A DNA stretch of 64,000 nucleotides from Macrotrachela quadricornifera (taxonomy: Eukaryota > Rotifera > Eurotatoria > Philodinida > Philodinidae), in contig JAJEKB010021353.1 of NCBI GenBank assembly GCA_022393335.1, positions 446,142 to 510,141 on the forward strand. Direction: 5' to 3'. A program made the position numbers and the translations under genes. The notes beneath the pieces are model-generated. The model saw only the letters and a list, made by a program, of their open reading frames with translations. It was not told where the DNA came from and did not search any database. Below are positions 43,294-53,956 of this stretch, piece after piece (within the stretch, counting starts at the first letter, position 1; each line of letters begins with the position of its first letter).

Positions 43294-45231
43294 GTGAATG
43301 GGACTGTGCTGATGCATCAGACGAACAACGACTTTTCATTATGAATGAAACTGATTTTGGGGAACATAACAAGAAGTTATTTGATTTGTCAGATGTAAAA
43401 GAGAAATGTTATGATATATATAACAATGCAAATACACCATTTTCGTTCATTTGTAATATTAAACAAGAATATCCTTGTTTCCTTGTCAAAAGCATTAATC
43501 AGTCAAATCTATTTGATTTAGAAGAAAATCGTCCTTGCATCAAAATAAATCAGATTGGTGATGGTAAAATCGATTGTATTGGAGGTCTTGATGAACGCAA
43601 CAGACTACAATGCGCAAACATGGGCATGCAAGGATTTCATTTTCGTTTTATGGATGGCACATGTCTTCCATATCATAAACTTTGTGATGACTGGATACCA
43701 GGCAAACACGTTGAGCATGACACAGTTTGTTTTCATAGGAAAGCGGAATATGATGAGGAAAATTTTGGATGTGATGGTCCGAAAGATGCAACTTGTTTTG
43801 ATCAAACCTGTACAAAAAAAGGTCGATGTGATGAAAAAATTGATTGCGAATATGGAGAAGATGAATATTGGTGTAACATTAAACAACCATTTTCCCAGCT
43901 TGTTTACCGTCCACGTATTGGTTCTAATGTTCCAGTTATGGTATTGCCATCTTATCCAATTTTGATTACAAATTCGAATCAGCCAATAGAGCCACATAAT
44001 TCTTCAATCAATTCAAAAAATATACTCAAATCAACACAAAAATCTCATGGTAATTACAAGATCAACTCATCTACACTACGCAAATCAATTTATAAGTTAT
44101 ACGCCGAGACGTTCGAAGGTAACAATTTTAAAAATAAATATCTACCGTTTATCTGTAATCGTGGTCTGGCTGTAATGGATCAAGTAGAAGAAACAATTTG
44201 TTTTTGTCCGCCTAGTTATTATGGCATGCAATGTGAATACCAGAGTGATCGAATTACACTTGAAACACATTTGAATTTGAAAAATTATCGTGTTCACGAT
44301 CTATCAGTTGTTATCAAAGTCCTGGTTACGTTTTTATTTATAGATCGCGTAATTGACTATTATGAATTTCATGTACATCCAACTCTTCAAACTGAAGAAA
44401 ATTTTGTTAAACATATCATTTATTTTCTATATCCACGAACAGAAGAATTTCTGCAAATGAAAAGAACAAACCGGAGTGGTACTCAGTTATACAGTGTACG
44501 ATTCGAAGCATTTGATTTATATCAAAACAGAACAATTGATCTTCGTGGTGTTTGGAATTATCCGGTATACTTTGATTTCTTACCAGTTTATCGTTTAGCC
44601 AAGATTTTACATTTTCCACAGATAACAACTGACTATGGTTGTACTCACCGGCTATGTGGTAGGAATGGAGCATGTCATTTAATCAATAATAAGCATGATT
44701 CTTACTATTGCTTCTGTAACAAGGGTTATTACGGACAACATTGTGAATTTTTTGACAAAATATGTATAAACGAATGTGCTTCGAATGCAGTTTGTCGTCC
44801 AGGCGAACGGGGTATTCTAACCCTTAATCAGCAACCATTATGTATATGTCCAGCAAATACATTCGGTCCAACATGTCATGTAATGGTGGATCCATGTTAT
44901 CCTAATCCATGTCTGAATTTTGGTGCTTGTTACACTTCTTATGAACTTAATCGCACTGAAGGTTATATCTGCATTTGCGCAAATCGATTTTTTGGTGATC
45001 AGTGTCAGCATTTCAAAACACCGGTCAACATACAACTGAATTATAACTTATCTATCTATAATATTGTTGCATCAAGCATTCAATTTTATGATTACGATGT
45101 GATGAAGTTAGATTTGATCCTCACCCATCATCATGTTTATTCAGGTACACCCCAACGTCTTTTAGTATATCACGATCTTCGGCTAGCACCGTTTCTATGT
45201 ATTATGAAAACATATAACACAGATGCTCAAT
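43294..45231 (+). CDS. receptor gene exon 3 (5' part): LDLR-A and EGF modules
   Basis: Begins at an ACATCTAG acceptor and finishes the module begun in exon 2 (GEWDCADASDE). Further LDLR-A-like units (CIGGLDERN, DATCFDQTCTKKGRC...DEYW) are followed by an EGF (CFCPPSYYGMQCEY), a ~150-residue non-cysteine stretch, and three EGFs (YCFCNKGYYGQHCEF, CICPANTFGPTCHV, CICANRFFGDQCQHF). The frame is lost at the insertion point; residues after MKTYNTDAQ come from the insert and end at TAG 45243. Confidence 0.8.
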
Positions 45232-45405
45232 TCTCTTTCTCGTAGAGAAGAGTCTTGCAAACATAAATTGTCTGCTTGCTTGATTGCTTGATTGCTTGAT
45301 TGCTTGTATGTCCGCAGGGTCAAAGGAACATCCTATAAGAGTTCAAATCCGAAACAGTTGTTTTTCGACCAACTGATGACATCTCGGTGGTGGATGATGA
45401 CCACC

Positions 45406-45415
45406 NNNNNNNNNN
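45406..45415. other. assembly gap (10 N) inside a direct repeat
   Basis: ACATCTCGGTGGTGGATGATGA before the gap and ACATCTCGGTGATGGATGATGA after it are near-identical, so the gap probably hides a tandem repeat of a unit containing these bases. Confidence 0.7.
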
Positions 45416-45707
45416 ACATCTCGGTGATGGATGATGAATACTATTGTATATGATGATGGTACATGCATTGATCAATCGATGTTAGGAATTGAAAATGTGT
45501 GATTCTTGTTGAGTAGAAATACATCAACAGTAGCGATTAGGCAAATATAGGGAGTGCCTATTTTGTAAGAATCTTTACGCTTGAAAAATCGATTAGAGTT
45601 CAATGTGTGAAGAAATATCATGTTGAAAAATAGTCAGTTTGATGCCTATGGCGCTATAATCACTAACTATCGTTGTAAAGAGAAGTTTAAAATGAAACTC
45701 ATCTATC

Positions 45708-46392
45708 GGATAACAAGACCGAGCTTCTTCCTGGCCTCTTACCCTTCGTACCAAACATGCCTGTACTTCTCACCGATAACATCGCCTGTGAACTAGGACT
45801 CTCAAACGGCACTCAGGGTATTTTTCGACAACTCATATACGATGATCAGGAGGAGTCAGATGCTTTCAAAGTGAAGAGTGATGTATTTCCCTCAAATACC
45901 ATATACATACGAAAGCCATTGTATGCGCTTGTGGAAATTAATACATCACAAGTAGAAACAAACCTTGATGGTCTTCGTCCTAAACTAATACCTATTCCAT
46001 TAATCAAAAAGCGATTTACTGTTCCAATTAAACAACTTTTCGGACATCTGTTCGAACGAGTGCAAGGTGGAAGAAAAATTCCACAAGTGATTCAAGTTAC
46101 TAGAACACAACTGCCAATTGTACCTGCCTTCGCAATAACTACTTATAAGGCACAAGGACTAACAATGAACAAAATCGTGGTCGATCTTCAAGTTCCACTT
46201 GGAACCTTGCAAGTCGCATCAATTTATGTACCACTCAGTAGAGTGAAGAGAGCGGAAGACATAGTCATTCTTCGACCTTTCGACATGAAAGTTCTACAAG
46301 TTCGACCTACTTCCGCTCAAGATGCCGAGCTGAAACGTTTAGCTGAACTTGACAGAAAGACAAAACGAGAATGTTCTTCTTTCACTTTTTGA
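45708..46392 (+). pseudogene. C-terminal part of a Pif1-like/Helitron helicase
   Basis: The frame from about 45708 (DNKTELLPGLLPFVPNMPVLLTDNIACELGLSNGTQG) leads to IPIPLIKKRFTV, TQLPIVPAFAITTYKAQGLTMNKIVVDL and ASIYVPLSRVKRAEDIVILRPF. These are the late SF1 helicase motifs (the A-IT-YKAQG motif V and the VPLSRV motif VI arginine) of Pif1-family enzymes, including those of Helitrons. Walker A/B and Rep parts are absent, so it is a fragment. Its stop at 46390 is normal. It travels in the exon 3 insertion. Confidence 0.72.
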
Positions 46393-46832
46393 ACGTATAT
46401 AAATAGATACTTTTCTATGAAATTATAGCAAGTTTATAAGACGTACCATAATATAAAATTGTCATAAGATAATTATTCATCTATATTCATTTTCTTTATT
46501 TACATCTATGTTAATCATCGTAGTTGTTACTTAACTTTCGTTGTCTGATATTTTCTATAACATATTTTCTCGCTTTCTTTTTTTACTGTTTTTTTCTTTT
46601 TAATGTAATTACTTGGATCTTCCATCTGTTGTGTTATTTGAAAAACGTAATCCTCTATCAAAAATTTTGTGAAAACATCTGCTATTCTACATGCAAAAGT
46701 ATATAATTTGAATCAGAAATAAACTAATACATACAATACTGTACTAAAAATGTATTATCTGGAAGAAGCCCATCTACGAGAAAGAGCTGAGCGAGTGCCC
46801 GCACGAGCGTTACTTGTTAAATATGCCTCATT

Positions 46833-46943
46833 ATTTTGTTCTTTATATTCAACACAACATTACAGATATCAATATCACAAGTGGTTTAATGAAGGAAAAT
46901 TTCTGTCCAGATGTTCGTCAATTGTGGCATTTGATTGAATCAA
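46833..46943 (+). CDS. receptor gene exon 3 (3' part) after the insertion
   Basis: The frame reads YFVLYIQHNITDINITSGLM...NFCPDVRQLWHLIES and ends at GTAGGT (46944). With phase-1 splicing to 52620 it gives IES-N-NSTFNASKAVF. The phases on both sides agree, which is the main support for assigning this 37-codon piece to the receptor. Confidence 0.68.
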
Positions 46944-48135
46944 GTAGGTTGAGTCAATATCCAGATGAGTTATCAATTTTAACAATCTATACTTATTACT
47001 TTTTCAAAAAATAGGATAATTAAGCAGGATGCTAATAGCTTTTGAACAGAAATAGTTAGAAACCGTTGGTTACCACTATTGAATAGAGCACACTAGATAA
47101 CATATGGCGATGTAAATCGATAAGATTGTAGTTCCACAATCCTACGATAAATCTTGACTTCCAAACAGAGTATTAGATAGTTTGAATCGAAATCTACAAT
47201 TCTAGACAAGTCCGAAAATTGTAAGTCTTATGGTCCAAGAGCTGTTCGTATGCTGCGAGTGAGATGTCTATTTCAGTCTGGACACGTCTAACAACTCAAA
47301 AAATCCTTGTTACATCGATGATCGATCATGCTGCATGTCGTGGCAATATCTCTTGTTTTCTAGCAATGGGCTGAATTACAACTGAGCCAATTTCTGAAAA
47401 AAAGAAAAAGTCATGTGCAAACTCTCTAAAATGAAAATATTCATAACTAAGCCATTTTTTATTCAAAAATCGTTGAAATGTTTCAGTTCAACGTTTTTGA
47501 ATCTTTTCATTTTAGAGAATTTATACGTAAATCATTCTTTTTTTAGAAATCGTGTCAGTTGAAATCAAGGGGGAAAGTGCTGGCATCCAGCACCGAAAAA
47601 CACTGAAAAGTGCTGGACAGGTGCTGAGGTGCTGAGCAGGTGCTGAGGTGCTGAATAGGTGTTCAGGTGCTGAGCAAGTGCTGAGCAGGTGCTGAGGTGC
47701 TGAATAGGTGCTGGATGGGTGCTGAAGTGCTCAGATGCTGATTGATTCTTTTAGGATACTACATAAACTAAACCATTGCATTGTGATTGATTAAGAGTGT
47801 TCTCTGTCAGATTCATTATTGTACTTCAGTACTAGCGAACTTTTTTGTGCCTAATCAGAAATTTACCCATCTTACAAAACTGTCTAATTCTAATTCAATT
47901 TTTTTACTCAGAAGAAACTCATTTTTGTGCTGTTTCTCTGATAAAAAAAGAGGAAATTCCGTTAAATATCTTTCAGTTACTTTAAGAATTCGTGTTTGTA
48001 CCAGGGGATGAAATGCTTTATTCATACTATTTAAAGATAACATGTTGTCCTTAATATAACAAACTGTTCGTCTCATGATATTGTTTTTATGGTAAAGCTA
48101 TTTATCTATCTATCTCTCTCTCTCTCTTTATATAT

Positions 48136-49050
48136 ATGTCGGAGTTGACTTTAAAATTCAGTTGCCTTTAAAAGACAGGTAGTTCACTTTAAAATTGAAA
48201 AGTCAACTAGGATGGAGCCAGTTGACTTTAAAGTCAACTGGTTCGTTTTAAAATGTATAATCATAGTGTTAATGATACGATAAATAACATTATAGTCAAT
48301 AGATAAGATTGGGACAAAGAAATGAACATTGAAGAAAAACATAAATATAGTAAAGAAGAAATTGTACGATCCATTATTAATAGATGCAGAAAATATCTAG
48401 CAAATTATGCATCTTGAACTTTTATCGTTATTATATTTTGTACAATATTTTCTGTTGTTAAACATTAAACAACCTGATTGTAGCTTACTTCACGGCACGT
48501 TTTATCTTTTCACAGGCGCCCGACAGATAAATGAGATTCATAGAGAGTTTTAAATAGATTCTCATATTTTACAATTCGTAAATTTTCCTTTTGGTGAATA
48601 CGCCACGGATTGATGATTAATTTTAACCATAGTAAAACGTTTTTTTGCCTAAAAATAAAATTGAGGATCGTACTTGTTTACAGTTGAGAATATTTGTACA
48701 ATTTTTTCATATGTTTCAGCTGTTACCAAGCACTTCGTTTGTCGTTTAACATTCAACTCATTTAAATAAGCGTCTAACTTTGAGTAGAAAGCCGTCATTA
48801 CTATTAAATGTGATGATGGTTCGGTAGTTAATAAATAATGCTTTGCTAAATTCAGATCGAAAAGTTTCCATCAGTTAAAAACCATTCATTATCGATTAGT
48901 GCATAATAGCTTCACGATTATACATTTTGAAGTCAACTGGCTCCATCCTGGTTGACTTTTCAATTTTAACGGCAACTAGTTGTTTCTTAAATTTTAAAGC
49001 GAACTAGTTGCCTTTTAAAGGCAACTGAATTTTAGAGTCAACTCCGACAT
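48136..49050. mobile_element. MITE-like element with ~110 bp inverted ends made of GTTGACTTTAAA words
   Basis: Starts ATGTCGGAGTTGACTTTAAA and ends in its reverse complement (GAGTCAACTCCGACAT). The inverted ends extend about 110 bp and contain several GTTGACTTTAAA / AGTCAACTGG words and a shared GGATGGAGCCAGTTGAC. It is flanked by TATATA on both sides, so a TA or TATA target is likely but not provable. The ~650 bp middle has no gene. Confidence 0.65.
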
Positions 49051-49104
49051 ATATATATATATGTATATTAGTCAGTGTCTGTGTGTTTCTGTGTCGGATC
49101 AATG

Positions 49105-51050
49105 GTTAAATAACGCTATAGGGGATACTATATTGGGATAACCATAGGTTCCGAAGGACTATTATATGAAGGTACTCTTAGGTTCTCAAGTCCTACGATA
49201 TGAAGGTATCCTTGGAACCTCAAGAGCTATTATATAGGAGTACCCATAGGTCCTCAAGCCCTAGTATATGGAGGTACCTATAGGTCCTGAATAGCTATTA
49301 TATGAGGCTACCCTTAGGTCTTCAAGTTCTATATATTAGGGGTACCCTTGGGTCCTCAAGTCCTATATTGTGAGGGTAACTCTAGCCCCCAAGTCCCATA
49401 TTCTGGGGGTACGCCTAGGTCCTTATTCACTATCATATGGATGCGTCTCTAAGACCTTATACTCTATCAAATAATATTATCCATACGTGCTCAATAGAGC
49501 CCTGCACTGGAGTCATTTCGGAGTCGTTTTTGGAGTCAAGAAAACTTTATCGCAATAATTCATTTTTGACATGAAAGAATTTTTGAATTGAAAATCTTGT
49601 TCTCTGATATTTTCTCTACAAATTGATGTGTTTTAAAAGACCTCATCGACATCTTATCGAGGCTTACGGACTGGATAGAAAGTCGGAGTCAAAGTTGACT
49701 CCGATTTTTTTGACTCCGATTTCGACTCCGACTTTCTATCCAGTCCGTAAGCCTCGATAAGATGTCGATGAGATCTTTTAAAACACATCAATTTGTAGAG
49801 AAAATATCAGAGAACAAGATCTTCAACTCAAAAATTCTTTCATGTCAAAAATGAATTATTGGGATAAAATTTTCTTGACTCCAAAAACGACTCCAAAATT
49901 ACTCCAGTGCAGGACTCTAGTGCTCAACTTCTATCTTACGTGGATTGCAGTAACCCTGTTCTCCTTATAGAAAGTTTTAGCACCTGAGATTATACTTTCA
50001 AAATGATAGATCGCATTGGCAAACTCCTTGGTTTCCAGAGGCAATCCTATGCTATACTATGATTATAAGGGAACAAAGGCATGCTGAAATCCGATTGGTC
50101 AATTTTTCAGCCAATCTGATTTTAGGAGGTTTTTTCTCTCCTACACTTAGAGTGTAGCATAGGGTTCTCTCTGGTAACCTGGGGTTCTCAATGTGATCTA
50201 TCATTCATAACCCAAAACCTCATGTATTAAACCATCTTATAAGGGAAAACTGGCTTGCTGCAATCTCATTAGCGAATTTTTCAGCCAACCAGATTTTTGC
50301 AGGGTTTTGCTCCCTTATAATTATAGTATAGGATAGGGTTGGCTCTAGGAACTCAAGGGTTTCTGAATGTGATCCATCATTTTCAAAGCACAACCTCAGA
50401 TGCTAAAACTTTCTATAAGGAAGCATGCGGTTACTGCAATCCGCGTAAGATAGAAGTTGAGCATGTATGGATAATATTATTTGATAGAGTATGAGGTCTT
50501 AGAGACGCATCCAGATGTTAGTGAATAAGAACATATAGGTATCCTCCCACTATGGGACTTCAGAACCAAGGGATATCCCCAGAATGTAGCACTTAAGGGT
50601 CTTGGAGTACCTGCAGAATATACGACTTGAAGACCTACGAGTACCGTCGGAATATAGGATATGAGGATCCAAAGGCACTCTCCCAGTATATAGGACTTGA
50701 CGACCTAAGGAAACCCCTATTATAAATGACTTGAGGAGCTAAGGGTATCCCCAATGTACAGGACTTGAGGGCCTAAGGGTACCCCTATTATATACGACTT
50801 GAGGACCTAGAGGTACCCTTCCAATATAGGACTTGAAGATCCAAGGGTACCCTCAGAAAATTGGATATGAGGACCCAAGGGTACCCTCAGAAGATAGGAT
50901 ATGAGGACCCAAGGATACCCCCAAAATATAGGATATAAGAACCTGAGGGTATCCTGAGAATGTAGGACTTGAGGACCTAGAGGTACCCCCGGAGTATAGT
51001 ATATGACGACCCAAGGGTACTCCCGGAATATAGGATATGAGGACCCAGTC
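49105..51050. repeat. large palindrome with ~34 bp GGTACCC-type tandem arrays in both arms
   Basis: The left array (49130-49440, ~9 units of ~34 bp: TATGAGGGTACCCTTAGGTCCTCAAGTCC-like) is the reverse complement of the right array (50540-51045, ~14 units). Inside the arrays the arms also match: GGATGCGTCTCTAAGACC...ATAATATTATCCATAC on the left pairs with 50455-50515. The left arm is broken by the small palindrome at 49495-49919. The frames seen on the minus strand here come from the repeats. Confidence 0.7.
49495..49919. mobile_element. 425 bp near-perfect palindromic hAT-type MITE with 8 bp TSD
   Basis: GTGCTCAA at 49487-49494 recurs at 49920-49927. The inverted ends TAGAG(C/T)CCTGCACTGGAGT continue as near-perfect ~200 bp arms that meet near 49710 around a GACTCCGATT-rich centre. 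It interrupts the left arm of the larger palindrome, so it is the younger of the two. An 8 bp TSD fits hAT. Confidence 0.82.
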
Positions 51051-51689
51051 GGTTTGTACTTGTACATCTCTACTTCACAGTATCCACAAGTGCCAAGCAG
51101 ATGTTGGGCAGGTGCTGGGCAGGTGCTGGGCAGGTGCTGGGCAGGTGCTGAGGTGCTGAGCAGGTGCTGAGGTGCTGAGCAGGTGCTGAGGTGCTGAGCG
51201 GGTGCTGAGGTGCCAGGGTGCTGGGTGCCAGCACTTTCCCCCTTGGTTGAAATCCAGTCGGCTGCTAGATAAGCACAAGCATTATCACAATACGCAGCAT
51301 TACCGATCGCTATGTAACAAGGGCTTTTCGAATTGTCAGACGTTTCCACACTGAAATAGACACCCACTCACTGAATGCTTAGAATTCTTAGACTATAAGC
51401 CTTACAATTTTAGAGCTTATCTAGAATTGTAAGTTTCGATTCAGGCTGTCGAATGCACTATGTGGAAGTCAACATTCATCGTAACATTATAGAAATACAT
51501 ATTTGTCGATTTCGTATCAAAAAGATTACTATGGTGAACTTCATTCGAATACCCAATTTTATCATAGCCTCATGTTCTCAATATGTCCTATCCAATACTG
51601 AAAACCGGGTGTTTTTGATCCCTTTTGTTCAAAAGTTATAAGTATTTTTCCCACTTATCTCTTTTTACGAAAATAGTATTAAATATACT

Positions 51690-52521
51690 AGGTTGGCAAC
51701 GAAGTCTTTGCGTTTTTTTTTGAAATTGTTCTAGAACATTCGAGAAAGTTCTAGAAGTATGTGGAAAAAAATTTGCACGGATTAGGCAAAACATGGAGAT
51801 ATGGAGTTTGGATACCCCATGGATTATCACCATATCAGCTGCAATACAGGATTGATGCATGTATGGGTTTAATCACATCTCACCGCAACTATCAATGGCT
51901 CCGCAATCTTATCACTGGTGATGAGAAGTGGGTATTGTATGTTAACTACACGCATGGACGCCAATGGCTAAGTCCTGGTCAAACAGGCATAGCAACACCT
52001 AAGACTGGCCTACACTCCAAGAAGGTGATGCTGAGCGTCTGATGGGGTGTCAATGGGATTATTCATTGGGAAGTTGTACCAAATGGTTGCACCATCACTG
52101 CTGATCTATACTGTCAACAATTGGATCGGATTGCCGAAAAACTCAAAGGAAAGCAGGATCGAATTTACTATTTGCATGATAATGCAAAACCACATGTTGC
52201 AAAGTCGACCTGTGAAAAATTATTGAACCTCGGATGGATTACCATTCCTCATCCACCTTATTCTCCTGACTTGGCTCCAACGGACTACCATTTGTTTCGT
52301 TCTCTCTCTCATCATTTGGCTGAGAAAAAATTCGACAACGAGAACGACCTAAAAATGGATATCGCCAACTTTTTTGATCAAAAATCCAAGAACTTCTACA
52401 AACGCGGAATCCTGTTTTTACCAGAACGTTGACGACAAGTCATAGATACTAGTTGTACTTTTGAAGTTGAAAAATAAAATTAAAATTTTTGAAAAAAATG
52501 CAAAGACTTAGTTGCCAACCT
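51690..52521 (+). mobile_element. internally deleted mariner transposon with matching ends
   Basis: The ends AGGTTGGCAAC(G/T)AAGTCTTTGC are inverted copies at 51690 and ending 52521. A full mariner is ~1.3 kb; this one is 832 bp. The coding part (51770-52460) reads VWIPHGLSPYQLQYRIDAC, ITGDEKWVLYVNYTHGRQW, YLHDNAKPHVAKST and PPYSPDLAPTDYHLF, which holds the three acidic residues of a DD34D catalytic triad. The N-terminal HTH half is deleted. TGA replaces an expected TGG near 52040 and again near 52430. It lies 98 bp before exon 4 of the receptor, inside the intron. Confidence 0.78.
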
Positions 52522-52619
52522 GATAATATAAGACGAGCTGTTCGTTGAGACATCAAGATGGTGCTTATTATCACACAATCAAATGATTAAACTAAATTTT
52601 TTTCTCTGATTTCTTGCAG

Positions 52620-53956
52620 ATAACAGCACGTTTAATGCTTCAAAAGCTGTTTTCAAATATCATCAAATATGTCGGGCCAAAAAAAACAATGCAACATCTT
52701 CTTTGACATGTTTTCGTGATGACGATTATTTATGTATCTGCGACAAAAACTACTATCGTGCAGAATGTTTTGGCTATGATCGTAATGTTGATCAATGTTC
52801 TTTATGTCTAGCAAATGGTTACTGTTTGAAAGGTACTTTACAAAGCAAAACCGATATCTTATGCCTGTGTCCTCGCTGTTACTATGGACAACTATGCCAA
52901 TTTTCAAATGAATTAATGAGTTTCACATTGGATTCATTAATTGTTAAAGATATTCAAACAAGTCAAAAATTATCATCTAGCATCTATATCTTAGCTGTTG
53001 CAATTATCTTTCTGCTTGGTTTATTCAACAACCTCTGCAGTTTTCTCACATTTCGTCGTCCAAAACCACGTAAAATAGGTGTTGGTAATTATTTGTTGAT
53101 CATATCTGTCATCGATCAATGTTCCTTATTATTCTTGTTATTCAAGGTGATTCATATTACATTCGGTGGAAACGGTACATTGTTCTATTACGATAGTTTG
53201 AATCGGTACTCATGCAAAATTGTTTCGTATCTCCTATCCGTGTTTACACGCATCACAAATTGGCTGACAAGTCTGGTTACAATCGAGCGTCTCTGGATGG
53301 TCTTGTTTCCAACATCAACGGTAGTGAAGGTACCACGGGTTGCGTTTGGATTAAGTCTCTGCTTCATTTTGACTGTTTGTGGTATGCATGTACATGAAGC
53401 TTTACATTATGTAACGATCGTCGATCTATCCTATGCGGCTGTCAATACCACTCTATGTGTGACCAGCTATGTTGAACCACTCATTTCGATATACAATCGT
53501 GTCAATGTGTTGATACACTATTTCGCTCCTTTCCTAATTCAAGTTATCTCAATTACTATCTTGATTGTTCAAATTGCTCGTAGTCGTGCACGTACAGGTA
53601 GAAGCAGTCAACAAACATTTATAGACTTGTTCAAAAGACAGTTTAAAATACAGAAAGAACTTTATATTACACCAATCATCATCATTCTCAGTTCATTACC
53701 ACAAGCGATTTTATCATTTACGTATGCTTGTACCGAATTGAAACAATCATGGCAACGGTATCTGCTGCTAACAACATATTTTTTATCATATCTGCCGCAA
53801 ATTTTGGGTTTTATTCTTTATGTTATACCATCAACAACATTTAAAGAAGAATTCCAACAGACTACAATAGGGAAAAAATTAATTAAGAAAAAAAGTGTCG
53901 TAGAGGCGTCAGCGTCTGAAAATAATACTGAAGGGAAAATAAAGATTATGAAATAA
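52620..53956 (+). CDS. receptor gene exon 4: last EGFs and seven-transmembrane domain
   Basis: Acceptor TTTCTTGCAG ends at 52619. Two EGF-type segments (CICDKNYYRAEC, CLCPRCYYGQLCQF) precede seven hydrophobic helices: SIYILAVAIIFLLGLF, YLLIISVIDQCSLLFLLF, a third ending in TIERLWMVLFP (the place of the DRY motif), then AFGLSLCFILTVCG, HYFAPFLIQVISITILIV, ITPIIIILSSLPQAILSF and LLLTTYFLSYLPQILGFILYVIPST. The last of these is the NPxxY-like region without the exact motif. It has a short basic cytoplasmic tail. The stop is at 53954, with AATAAA ~125 bp later. On its own it would be annotated as a class A GPCR. Confidence 0.85.

Larger units (their letters stand above)
45232..46832 (+). mobile_element. 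Helitron-type insertion in exon 3 of the receptor gene
   Basis: Removing 1601 bp joins ...NTDAQ to YFVLYIQHNITDINI in frame without any duplicated target bases, as expected for rolling-circle insertion. The insert begins with TC (TCTCTTTCTCG), holds a Pif1/Helitron helicase C-terminus, and has a GTGCCCGCAC hairpin ~28 bp before its right end. A canonical CTRR end is not visible, so a Helentron-type or truncated element is possible. It contains a TTGCTTGA minisatellite (45271-45308) and an assembly gap, so its true length is unknown. Confidence 0.6.
47566..51245. mobile_element. 3.7 kb hAT-like non-autonomous element with 8 bp TSD
   Basis: GTTGAAAT at 47558-47565 is repeated at 51246-51253. 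The inverted ends are CAAGGGGGAAAGTGCTGGCA, identical for 20 bases. Each end has a minisatellite of AGGTGCTGAG words (47610-47735, 51085-51225), both in the same strand orientation rather than inverted. There is no transposase. The interior contains two younger elements (48136-49050 and the 49105-51050 palindrome). Confidence 0.8.
47020..51645. mobile_element. palindromic foldback element, now split by an hAT-like insertion
   Basis: The left arm (47020-~47485) is matched in reverse complement by ~47490-47565 plus 51254-51645 once the element at 47566-51245 is removed. Landmarks: TTTTGAACAGAAA vs TTTTGTTCAAAAG, AATCTACAATTCTAGACAAG vs CTTATCTAGAATTGTAAG, and GATGTCTATTTCAGTCTGGAC vs ACTGAAATAGACACC. 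The reconstructed unit is about 940 bp, almost all palindrome, and lies in the last intron of the receptor gene. No TSD was identified for it. Confidence 0.68.
34326..53956 (+). pseudogene. large LDLR-A/EGF 7-transmembrane receptor gene (rhodopsin-like), disrupted by an insertion in exon 3
   Basis: Exons 34326-34935, 41566-43029, 43294-45231 + 46833-46943 and 52620-53956 join in frame, all introns being phase 1 GT-AG, to about 1819 residues. The order is signal peptide (~1-30), EGF-like segment, a series of LDL-receptor class A modules (the first split by intron 1 after ICDG, another by intron 2 after VCNG), several EGF modules, then seven hydrophobic helices from residue ~1494. A surface receptor with a long ligand-binding ectodomain and a class A GPCR-like end is the best reading; the ligand is unknown. 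Exon 3 is cut by 1601 bp at 45232-46832 that brings a TAG four codons after the break, so this copy should lose its membrane part unless the insert is removed. Everything else is intact, so the insertion is recent or heterozygous. A polyadenylation signal AATAAA lies near 54082. Confidence 0.8.

Noticed and set aside
43605..43997. Minus-strand frame MWLYWLIRICNQNW... within receptor exon 3
   Set aside because: Antisense of a cysteine-rich coding exon with strong module signatures on the plus strand.
47787..48076. Short frames on both strands between the minisatellite and the GTTGACTTT element
   Set aside because: The minus-strand frame (ILKVTERYLTEFPLFL...) looks vaguely like a transposon protein piece, but it is too short and I could not tie it to a family.
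50807..51367. 186-residue minus-strand frame rich in STSAPAQHL and GYPW repeats
   Set aside because: Its sequence is the translation of the AGGTGCTGAG minisatellite and the GGTACCC array; the frame is open because the repeats are, and it crosses two element boundaries.
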